Shown one piece after another: positions 1-4,776 of a stretch of DNA of 5,586 bases (its first letter is position 1; every line of letters starts with the position of its first letter). The notes below the pieces were generated by a model, which was not told the origin of the DNA, did not search any database, and worked only from the letters and a program-made list of their open reading frames with translations. This DNA comes from Phycisphaeraceae bacterium (GTDB lineage Bacteria > Planctomycetota > Phycisphaerae > Phycisphaerales > Phycisphaeraceae), in the NCBI GenBank assembly GCA_016763955.1, contig JAESSU010000074.1, positions 1 through 5,586 of the forward strand, written 5' to 3'. The position numbers were made by a program, and so were the translations under genes.

Positions 1-122
1 ACACAGTACCTGCCTTGGCGATTCGCAAACAACAGGTTAACCCAAGCATCCCAGCCCGTGGCACAACACAAAACAACAGGCAACACAAAAAACATGACAA
101 CCACAACTAACACAAACTTCAC
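1..122 (-). CDS. Start of a hypothetical membrane or exported protein, running off the left edge
   Basis: An open minus-strand frame starts at GTG 122-120 (or at ATG 95-93) and stays open to the window edge, giving about 40 residues. The N-terminus reads M-K-F-V-L-V-V-V-V-M-F-F-V-L-P-V-V-L-C-C, a basic residue followed by an uninterrupted hydrophobic stretch, as in a signal anchor or first membrane helix. It continues G-W-D-A-W-V-N-L-L-F-A-N-R-Q-G-R-Y. The strongly G/T-rich minus strand here (A/C-rich on plus) is what Val/Leu/Phe codons would produce. The frame is bounded upstream by a TGA at 128-126. There is no good Shine-Dalgarno before either start, so the start is uncertain. It lies downstream of, and in the same direction as, the GntR gene. 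No family is recognised, and with only 40 codons it could be chance. Confidence 0.38.
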   Translation of the reverse strand, partial: MKFVLVVVVMFFVLPVVLCCATGWDAWVNLLFANRQGRYC

Positions 123-145
123 ACGTCACACGTCACACGTCACAC
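119..145. repeat. 7-bp tandem repeat, about 3.9 copies
   Basis: The heptamer TCACACG (CGTGTGA on the other strand) is repeated head to tail with a strict 7-bp period from 119 to 145, without mismatches. It lies between the imperfect stem-loop at 157-193 and the possible start of the left-edge reading frame. On the minus strand each copy contains a TGA. It could be a simple slippage repeat or an array of protein-binding half sites; nothing in the sequence decides between these. Confidence 0.85.
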
Positions 146-156
146 GGACAAAATTG

Positions 157-193
157 TAAAACCTAAAGGCTTCGCCTGAAGGCGAGGGTTTTA
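157..193 (-). terminator. Imperfect stem-loop after the GntR gene, possible terminator
   Basis: Outer arms TAAAACC (157-163) and GGTTTTA (187-193) are perfectly complementary over 7 bp. Inside them TCGCC (172-176) pairs with GGCGA (181-185) around a TGAA loop, leaving a one-sided bulge at 164-170. The element lies 53 bases downstream of the GntR stop on the minus strand. The following T-tract (TTTAGGTTTTACAATTTT on the minus strand) is interrupted, so it is a weak intrinsic terminator at best. It could instead be a dispersed intergenic repeat or an RNA-stabilising hairpin. Confidence 0.35.
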
Positions 194-245
194 AACCCAT
201 CGTCGTGACAATAAACTGATGCCTAGGAAAATGATGATCCGCAAT

Positions 246-485
246 TCACGTCCCACTGCCCTGACGGGTAATCCTCATGTTCTGTGATACTAATTCTTCT
301 AATGTATGACGCACCGTCATCTGACCCACGTGAAGCAAACCCGCTAGCTGCGTAAGCGTCGGTAGTGACTGACCGGCAACAAGCTCGCCATGCTCAACCC
401 GCAACCGAATCTGCTGATACAGCTGCACCTTACTCCCCCGCTTAAGCAAGGGCGCAATCTCAGCAAGGGTCTGTTGTATGTCCAA
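246..485 (-). CDS. GntR-family winged-helix DNA-binding protein, truncated after the DNA-binding domain
   Basis: This 79-residue product is almost exactly one GntR-type winged helix-turn-helix domain. Visible hallmarks are 'VQLYQQIRLRVEHGELVAGQSLP' spread over residues 20-42, the helix-turn-helix 'LTQLAGLLHVGQMTVRHTLEEL' over 44-65, and the wing ending R-Q-G-S-G-T at 74-79, matching the family pattern R.G.GTFV. GntR proteins normally carry a further effector-binding or dimerisation domain; here TGA (248-246) falls exactly where the family has F or Y. In the same frame the next codons read I-A-D-H-H-F and stay open for 38 codons to TGA at 128-126, which suggests a nonsense-truncated gene. The start is TTG (485-483): it has a perfect Shine-Dalgarno and there is no in-frame ATG before the helix-turn-helix. 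It lies 10 bases after the glycosidase-like gene and is probably coupled to it. Its likely role was a local repressor, possibly of this operon (inference). It may still bind DNA as a bare domain, or be a pseudogene. Confidence 0.75.
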   Translation of the reverse strand: MDIQQTLAEIAPLLKRGSKVQLYQQIRLRVEHGELVAGQSLPTLTQLAGLLHVGQMTVRHTLEELVSQNMRITRQGSGT

Positions 486-487
486 GT

Positions 488-498
488 ATCACCTCCTA
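488..498 (-). promoter_or_regulatory. Strong Shine-Dalgarno overlapping the stop codon of the upstream gene
   Basis: On the minus strand TAGGAGGTGAT runs from 498 to 488. TAG (498-496) ends the glycosidase-like gene, and AGGAGGTGAT (497-488) is a full complement of the conserved 16S rRNA 3' end. GGAGG is 6 bases before the TTG at 485-483, an ideal spacing. This decides the TTG start and points to translational coupling of the two genes. Confidence 0.85.
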
Positions 499-2037
499 GT
501 TCTTGCCCCATGCGCGAAGCTGCTCTAATGTGGCTTGCATTTTAGGCTGAGACATCGGTTTGTCATCTGCATAACGCATCAAGCCCCAACTGCCCCACTT
601 AGACCAACCCCCCACTGAACTAAACATCGCCATTAAACCACCGTCAGTATTTTGCCATGCTTTGAAATATTTTTGGTAAATCTGACCCATCCGGGGATGG
701 AGATTCGCCGCGTGAAACAGCTGGGTTAGCTGCTGATTGTTTTGCCCACCGTGGATTCCCACCATGTGCTGACCTGCTTCATAACAAATCAACTCCAACC
801 CCAACTTGTGGGCAAACGCTTTTTGCTTTTGCATACTTTTAACAGCTCTAGGTAGCGATTCGTTTTCCAACCTATCAAGCACGCCTTGTAACCCCAAAGC
901 AACAATCCCATCAGCATCCTTAGCAGAGACATTCATACTCATATAAGGCGCAATCGCCAACGCGTCAGCATGTTTATAAGCATCATTTTGATGAACAATC
1001 TGACCGGACACGTATGGGTTAACTGCCTGAGTTGCCAACACGCGCACCAGTGAGTCAACACCGCCAAAGACTTCTTCCCAAATCTTAAATATTTGAATAC
1101 TGCGGTATCCCGTGTACTTCCATGCTGCTTGCCAAGACTTGTCTGCGAGCCCTAGTTTCTGTCCCATTTTGCCTGCATACTTATTTTGCTCAAACATGCC
1201 ATTCCAAGTTTCGTTGGAGTATTCGATATATATTTTGAGCTTGGGATCTAAATGTTTTTTAACCGTTATTGCAAACTGTCGAATGTAATTATCATCCGCT
1301 TGATGAGGCATGCAAAACCACGGATCAATCGACATCCGGTTCGCAAGATCACAAAGTATTTCCACAGGAATGCCCCGTTGCAAGGTCCATGATGCATCCG
1401 TGATTTTAGGACGATCTTCCCATGTCACGATGGATGAATTATTGGTGTTCATCCAGTCCATAAACCGCAAAGATGCAAAGCCCGCCCAACGTTTAAGAAA
1501 GTCCGGTCGCCAAGGATTGCTTTGATACTTATTTTCAAACCCAGGCATAATCACTCGGATATTGCGAATGTAATCTAAAGGATCAACCTCTTTAATCTGT
1601 AACCATATCCCGCCACGGCGAGCATCAACTTGAATCACAATACGTCCGGGCGTTTGCTCAAGGACTTTTTGTATATTGCTAAAGGTAATCTTTCCTTTGC
1701 CTTGATAGAGCACGGTATATTTGCCAGAAGGAAAATGCCCGCCTTTTATCAAGCACAACGGCGTATCCACAGAACACATCGGTTCAAGTCGTTTGACCCA
1801 CCCATGCTCATCAAGCTCCAATGCCGGACCTTTCCCCCATTTCTGACCGGCCTTGTGGCTGATCCATTGTCGCGAGAAACGAAACACATCCACAAAGGGC
1901 TGCTCTTTATTCCAATCTGCTGGCCCCGCCAAATTAATCCCTAGCTTAGGCTCTACGTGTTGCCCCTGCACTACAGTCACAGGAACCAATGCCATCAAAA
2001 AAATGGTGACCAACAGCAATTGGCAAAATGATTTCAT
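496..2037 (-). CDS. Secreted glycoside-hydrolase-like TIM-barrel protein
   Basis: The 513-residue protein begins with a signal peptide (M-K-S, then a hydrophobic run to about residue 24, with probable cleavage near V-Q-G-Q), so it acts outside the cytoplasmic membrane. The mature N-terminus (about 29-150) looks beta-rich with a 'LGINLAGPADWN..PFVDVFR.SR.WIS' opening, probably an accessory domain. The rest (about 155-510) resembles a clan GH-A barrel: R-F-M-D-W-M at 191-196, D-P-W-F-C-M-P-H at 238-245, 'IYIEYSNETWNG' at 269-280 where N275-E276 fits the acid/base site after strand 4, and 'ELICYEAGQH' at 415-424 where E420 fits the nucleophile after strand 7. Relatives are often labelled cellulose-binding proteins; I know of no characterised substrate. 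ATG 2037-2035 is preceded by AAGGGA (2049-2044) at 6 bases. It is followed 10 bases later by the GntR gene. Glycosidase activity is inferred from the paired glutamates and fold, not shown. Confidence 0.8.
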   Translation of the reverse strand: MKSFCQLLLVTIFLMALVPVTVVQGQHVEPKLGINLAGPADWNKEQPFVDVFRFSRQWISHKAGQKWGKGPALELDEHGWVKRLEPMCSVDTPLCLIKGGHFPSGKYTVLYQGKGKITFSNIQKVLEQTPGRIVIQVDARRGGIWLQIKEVDPLDYIRNIRVIMPGFENKYQSNPWRPDFLKRWAGFASLRFMDWMNTNNSSIVTWEDRPKITDASWTLQRGIPVEILCDLANRMSIDPWFCMPHQADDNYIRQFAITVKKHLDPKLKIYIEYSNETWNGMFEQNKYAGKMGQKLGLADKSWQAAWKYTGYRSIQIFKIWEEVFGGVDSLVRVLATQAVNPYVSGQIVHQNDAYKHADALAIAPYMSMNVSAKDADGIVALGLQGVLDRLENESLPRAVKSMQKQKAFAHKLGLELICYEAGQHMVGIHGGQNNQQLTQLFHAANLHPRMGQIYQKYFKAWQNTDGGLMAMFSSVGGWSKWGSWGLMRYADDKPMSQPKMQATLEQLRAWGKN

Positions 2038-2065
2038 CTACCGTCCCTTCATAAATGACAACAGC

Positions 2066-2097
2066 ATTATAATCGTGATCTGCCCAAAGCACGTCAA
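2066..2097 (-). promoter_or_regulatory. Candidate promoter of the glycosidase-like gene and GntR gene
   Basis: On the minus strand a perfect -10 hexamer TATAAT (2071-2066) lies downstream of TTGACG (2097-2092). The spacer is 20 bases, longer than the usual 16-18, so the -35 match may be fortuitous or the promoter weak and activator-dependent. Transcription would start near 2059, giving a leader of about 20 bases with AAGGGA at 2049-2044 as ribosome binding site. Confidence 0.42.
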
Positions 2098-2109
2098 AGC
2101 CCCAATAAG

Positions 2110-2162
2110 ATTTTGTCTTTGTGCCAACTTGTGCTTTAAATTAGCAACCAATCAGACAAAAT
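2110..2162. repeat. Perfect 9-bp inverted repeat
   Basis: ATTTTGTCT (2110-2118) and AGACAAAAT (2154-2162) are exact reverse complements, 35 bases apart. Inside them TGCT (2131-2134) and AGCA (2142-2145) can form a smaller hairpin. The left arm begins 13 bases upstream of the -35-like hexamer of the minus-strand promoter, a plausible place for a regulator site. No known operator is recognised. Confidence 0.5.
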
Positions 2163-2295
2163 AAAAGCCCAAATCGGGTACACGCCGTCTGTAACAAAGG
2201 TTACTCTCAATCCAGTTGGAATCATCGCAATCAAGAATAGACGAGGGCTTTGCAGTTGAGTCAAAAAAAGCAACAGACAGCAATAACTGAACTAG

Positions 2296-2466
2296 CCAAG
2301 ACAGATTCAAAAAGGTTCCCGGTGTTGCGATTCGGAATTGAATCCACCAGATGTTATTGAATTTAAGGGGAATTCAATACCTGTTGGCACATTGCTGGAG
2401 TTTGACGTAGTTGACGGACTTAAAGGCAAAAAAGCTTTGAATGTTATTATTCAGATTGAATCATAG
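2296..2466 (+). pseudogene. Remnant of a cold-shock-domain protein (C-terminal part only)
   Basis: A frame open from after TAG 2293-2295 to TAG 2464-2466 has no start codon of its own in a sensible place. Its last part reads V-G-T-L-L-E-F-D-V-V-D-G-L-K-G-K-K-A-L-N-V followed by I-I-Q-I-E-S and the stop. This matches the C-terminal strands of cold-shock domains, whose pattern is G..V.F.VV.G.KG..A.NV. The N-terminal RNA-binding motifs (GFGFI and VHFS types) are not visible in this frame, and neighbouring frames are broken by stops. The best reading is a decayed 3' end of a small nucleic-acid-binding gene. The alternative is a chance resemblance over about 25 residues. Confidence 0.42.
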
Positions 2467-2579
2467 ATCACAATTGATCCCGATAAGAAACTATAAAATC
2501 CGGGCCTGCGCTAATCGGTGGTTTTTGGCGAAGACGCCTCTATTCCCCTACTTACTGTCTGCCTCCAAAACACCCTTCC

Positions 2580-2610
2580 GGGGTTTCTGGGGGGGGCCGG
2601 GGGTTTCGGG
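2580..2610 (+). other. G-rich tract, potential G-quadruplex in a promoter
   Basis: Four G runs lie on the plus (non-template) strand: 2580-2583 (4), 2589-2596 (8), 2599-2603 (5) and 2608-2610 (3), with loops TTTCT, CC and TTTC. This meets the usual four-run G3+ with short loops pattern. The tract ends directly at TATAAT (2611-2616), so it occupies the spacer and -35 positions. Folding is a prediction only. Confidence 0.6.
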
Positions 2611-2623
2611 TATAATTTTTTTA
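2611..2623 (+). promoter_or_regulatory. Perfect -10 element with a predicted leaderless start
   Basis: TATAAT at 2611-2616 is followed by a T run to 2622 and ATG at 2623. If the last T is position -7, transcription begins at 2623, the A of the start codon, so the message would have no leader. No Shine-Dalgarno is present before the ATG, which fits. No -35 consensus is seen; the -35 position (about 2588-2593, TGGGGG) is inside the G tract. Confidence 0.5.
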
Positions 2624-4506
2624 TGCAATGGATGATCTACTGGTTCTGGCAGTTGATCCCGGCGAATCCGATTTTGATGCGGATTGTCCAAGGAGGTTCA
2701 CGACGCGTAAGGCATCTATGGGTGCGCATGGGATATGTCGGCATCATGGTCATGATCGTGCTGTTGGCTCTAGCTTCCGGGGGCGGGATTGGCCAAAACG
2801 TTTCGATGACCACGCTCGCTAAAGCAGGTGCACATGTCTTTGCACAAATTGCATATGGACAGGTGATTCTGATCTGCTTGTTATCACCTTTATTTATGGC
2901 AGGCGCAATCTCAGCAGAACAACAAGGCAAAACGTTTGACATCATGCTCACGACGCCGCTGTCGAATTTGCAGATTGTGTTTGGATCACTGCTAGGCAGA
3001 CTTTATTTTGTGCTGGCATTGTTGGCCAGCGGCTTGCCCTTGTTTTCGGTGTTACTGATTTTTGGGGGTGTGCCAATCTCAGCAGTGTTTGTGAGTTTTG
3101 CGACGGCTGCACTTTCAGCAATGGTCATGGGCGCGGTGGCGGTGACATTGTCAGTGATGCGCATCGGCGGACGCAAGGCAGTGGTGGGCTTTGTCATTGG
3201 CGTGGCAGGGTATCTCATTGCAGGCTACATGATTGACGTGTCGATACTGCGAAACTTCCCGGTTGTCCCGAATGGCACGAACTATTTAACGCCATTGCAT
3301 CCTTTATTAGTGCTTGAAAGTTATCTAAATCAAGCGAACTATCACGCACCAGCGGCTGAAGACTTGGCAGGGTATTCGAGCTTGACTCGTTTTTATCTGA
3401 GTCAGCCTTTTGGGGTGTTTACGATTTTGACCACGCTGCTAAGTTTCTCGCTGCTGACTTTTTGTTCGCTGTGGGTTCGCGTGATTGGTCAGGGTGAGAG
3501 TCAGTGGTTTTACAAACTTAAAAAGAAACTGCGTTTTGCGGGGGTAAAGACGGAGCGATCCCGTGCGCCCAGACAGGTCTGGAGCAATCCGATTGCTTGG
3601 CGTGAAGCTGCGACACGGGGGAAAGTTGCGACGGGGATTGTGGGCAAGTGGGCGTTTGTGATTATTGGCTGGCTTGCGGGAGCTGTACTTCTTTGGCTTT
3701 ATCACAGTAAGCGGTTGCCTACCCTTTCGACAGCTGGGGGCGTGGGTTTGCCTTTGCATATTGTTTTTCGCAATATCCTTGTGACCCTGCTGATTTTGGA
3801 GTTAGCGGTGATCACGCTCGTTGCGTTGTATATGAGTGCCAGTTGTGTGAGTCGTGAACGTGAGGATCGGACGCTGGATTTGATCTTGAGTACGCCTGTG
3901 ACACCCAAGCTATATATATGGGGCAAACTCCGGGGACTTGTGAGTTTTTTGAGCATGATGATCACGGTGCCTTTGGCAACTTTGGCGATGGTGAGCTTGT
4001 ATGCTTGGGTGGGGACTAAAAACCAGTGGCCGCTGGCGGTGGTGAGTTATTCAGCAAGTTCAAAGACTGCAAGTTATCCGCTGATGCTCCCCGAGGCTGC
4101 GTTGTTGCTGGGCTTGATGCTTGTGCCGTTTATCGGGTTTTGTGTCATGGTGGGCATGGGCTGGTCTGTGAAGAGCAAAGGCGTGTTAGGTGCGGTGATT
4201 GGGGCGGGTGGGATTTTATTTGCGATCTTGATGGTGCTCGGGCTTTGTGGCTACAACGCAGCTGCGAACATCCCGGTGATCGGCCTGATGATTAACAGTT
4301 TTAGCCCGGTGACGCATTTACTGGTGGTGATCAATCCTTATGAAACCATTACGGGAATGCTCGATCAACCTGGCCCCGGACGATGGAATTTGATCTTCGG
4401 AGCCTGTATCGCTGCGGCTGGGTACAGCATCATGGTTTATATTCTGCTGCTTAATATGGTGCGCAATTTTGATCATACCGTCCGCCAACTCAGCGGCAAC
4501 GGCTAA
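2623..4506 (+). CDS. ABC-2-type transporter permease with two fused homologous halves
   Basis: The 627-residue inner-membrane protein should be the membrane part of an ABC exporter. Each half has several hydrophobic helices and the signature amphipathic block of ABC-2 permeases: 'SAEQQGKTFDIMLTTPLSN' at 97-115 and 'SREREDRTLDLILSTPVTP' at 410-428 (pattern ..E...GT.D.LL.TP.), each followed by a G...G helix. Helices lie roughly at 38-52, 78-96, 118-150, 152-178, 184-203 and 264-286 in the first half, and 342-360, 383-406, 434-461, 489-514, 518-543 and 590-613 in the second. A basic cytoplasmic linker (about 294-330) contains R-Q-V-W-S-N-P-I-A-W-R-E. Both halves in one chain suggest a pseudo-dimer. 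No ATPase gene lies in the window; the substrate is unknown. The frame is open back to GTG 2518, but those 35 residues look non-coding and lack a ribosome binding site, so ATG 2623 is chosen; ATG 2629 is possible. Confidence 0.85.
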   Translation: MQWMIYWFWQLIPANPILMRIVQGGSRRVRHLWVRMGYVGIMVMIVLLALASGGGIGQNVSMTTLAKAGAHVFAQIAYGQVILICLLSPLFMAGAISAEQQGKTFDIMLTTPLSNLQIVFGSLLGRLYFVLALLASGLPLFSVLLIFGGVPISAVFVSFATAALSAMVMGAVAVTLSVMRIGGRKAVVGFVIGVAGYLIAGYMIDVSILRNFPVVPNGTNYLTPLHPLLVLESYLNQANYHAPAAEDLAGYSSLTRFYLSQPFGVFTILTTLLSFSLLTFCSLWVRVIGQGESQWFYKLKKKLRFAGVKTERSRAPRQVWSNPIAWREAATRGKVATGIVGKWAFVIIGWLAGAVLLWLYHSKRLPTLSTAGGVGLPLHIVFRNILVTLLILELAVITLVALYMSASCVSREREDRTLDLILSTPVTPKLYIWGKLRGLVSFLSMMITVPLATLAMVSLYAWVGTKNQWPLAVVSYSASSKTASYPLMLPEAALLLGLMLVPFIGFCVMVGMGWSVKSKGVLGAVIGAGGILFAILMVLGLCGYNAAANIPVIGLMINSFSPVTHLLVVINPYETITGMLDQPGPGRWNLIFGACIAAAGYSIMVYILLLNMVRNFDHTVRQLSGNG

Positions 4507-4655
4507 CATAAACAGACGTACAACCTCCCTTGAAGTACTTTTTAGGCCAATCAATCCACACAATCAGCACAACCCCACCTTCAAGGCATTATAATTCAGG
4601 ATATCGCTTGCATATGTATTGAACTATGGATCGCTCGCCTTATTCTAAGTAACGT

Positions 4656-4672
4656 CCAATAGTATTTATTGG
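4656..4672. repeat. 17-bp palindromic hairpin, possible operator
   Basis: CCAATAGTATTTATTGG is a perfect 6-bp inverted repeat (CCAATA / TATTGG) with a 5-base centre, about 75 bases upstream of the predicted -10 of the PEP-CTERM gene. The size and spacing fit a dimeric regulator site, but no specific regulator can be named. Confidence 0.4.
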
Positions 4673-4687
4673 GTAAGCAAGAAAAAA

Positions 4688-4722
4688 TTGATCAGCAGCG
4701 TCAGGGGAATTTTGCTGATTAA
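4688..4722. repeat. 10-bp stem-loop, possible terminator or regulatory site
   Basis: TTGATCAGCA (4688-4697) pairs with TGCTGATTAA (4713-4722), with one G-T pair and a 15-base loop. Read on the minus strand it is followed by a T6 run (4687-4682), like an intrinsic terminator. Read on the plus strand it is followed by a short T4 after AAA, so it could weakly end permease transcription. It lies immediately upstream of the predicted PEP-CTERM promoter. Confidence 0.45.
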
Positions 4723-4723
4723 A

Positions 4724-4770
4724 TTTTGCTTAGAACCATTGACAATATAAACCGTGCTTAGGGGAAGTGA
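4724..4770 (+). promoter_or_regulatory. Candidate promoter and ribosome binding site of the PEP-CTERM gene
   Basis: TTTTGC (4724-4729) and TATAAA (4746-4751) are spaced by 16 bases, predicting a start near 4758. GGAAGTGA (4763-4770), one base from GGAGGTGA, lies 6 bases before ATG 4777. A perfect TTGACA at 4739-4744 has no good -10 at 17 bases, but could be an alternative -35. Confidence 0.42.
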
Positions 4771-4776
4771 GACGCC

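Larger units (their letters stand above)
2038..2622. other. Divergent intergenic region between the glycosidase-like gene and the permease gene
   Basis: These 585 bases separate two divergent genes. From left to right they hold the minus-strand ribosome binding site and promoter (2038-2097), a perfect 9-bp inverted repeat (2110-2118 with 2154-2162), a stretch at 2163-2295 in which I see no gene or strong signal, a likely cold-shock-domain gene remnant (2296-2466), an A/T-containing spacer, and a G-rich tract with TATAAT just before the permease start (2580-2616). Confidence 0.7.
4507..4776. other. Intergenic spacer with hairpins before the PEP-CTERM gene
   Basis: These 270 bases contain no supported gene. 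CCTTGAAG (4528-4535) and CTTCAAGG (4579-4586) are inverted copies 43 bases apart just after the permease stop. They lack a following T tract, so no confident terminator of the permease is seen. Two hairpins and a promoter, listed separately, occupy 4656-4751. Confidence 0.6.

Noticed and set aside
119..145. Possible CRISPR-like array.
   Set aside because: The units are 7 bp and contiguous with no spacers.
487..499. Plus-strand TATCACCTCCTAG resembles the 3' end of 16S rRNA.
   Set aside because: It is simply the reverse complement of a perfect Shine-Dalgarno for the minus-strand GntR gene; no other rRNA sequence is nearby.
1310..2164. Plus-strand open frames opposite the glycosidase-like gene.
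   Set aside because: They overlap a well-supported gene on the other strand, have no recognisable motifs and no ribosome binding sites.
2518..2622. N-terminal extension of the permease from GTG 2518.
   Set aside because: The 35 extra residues cover the G-rich tract and a perfect -10, show no membrane-protein start, and there is no ribosome binding site before the GTG.
4533..4542. AAGTACTT followed by T's after the permease as a terminator.
   Set aside because: The palindrome has no loop and only 4-bp arms, so it cannot form a stable hairpin.
2637..4563. Several minus-strand and alternate-frame open frames over the permease.
   Set aside because: They are shadows of the permease, whose repeated ABC-2 blocks and helices establish the true frame; the shadows have low-complexity or arbitrary composition.
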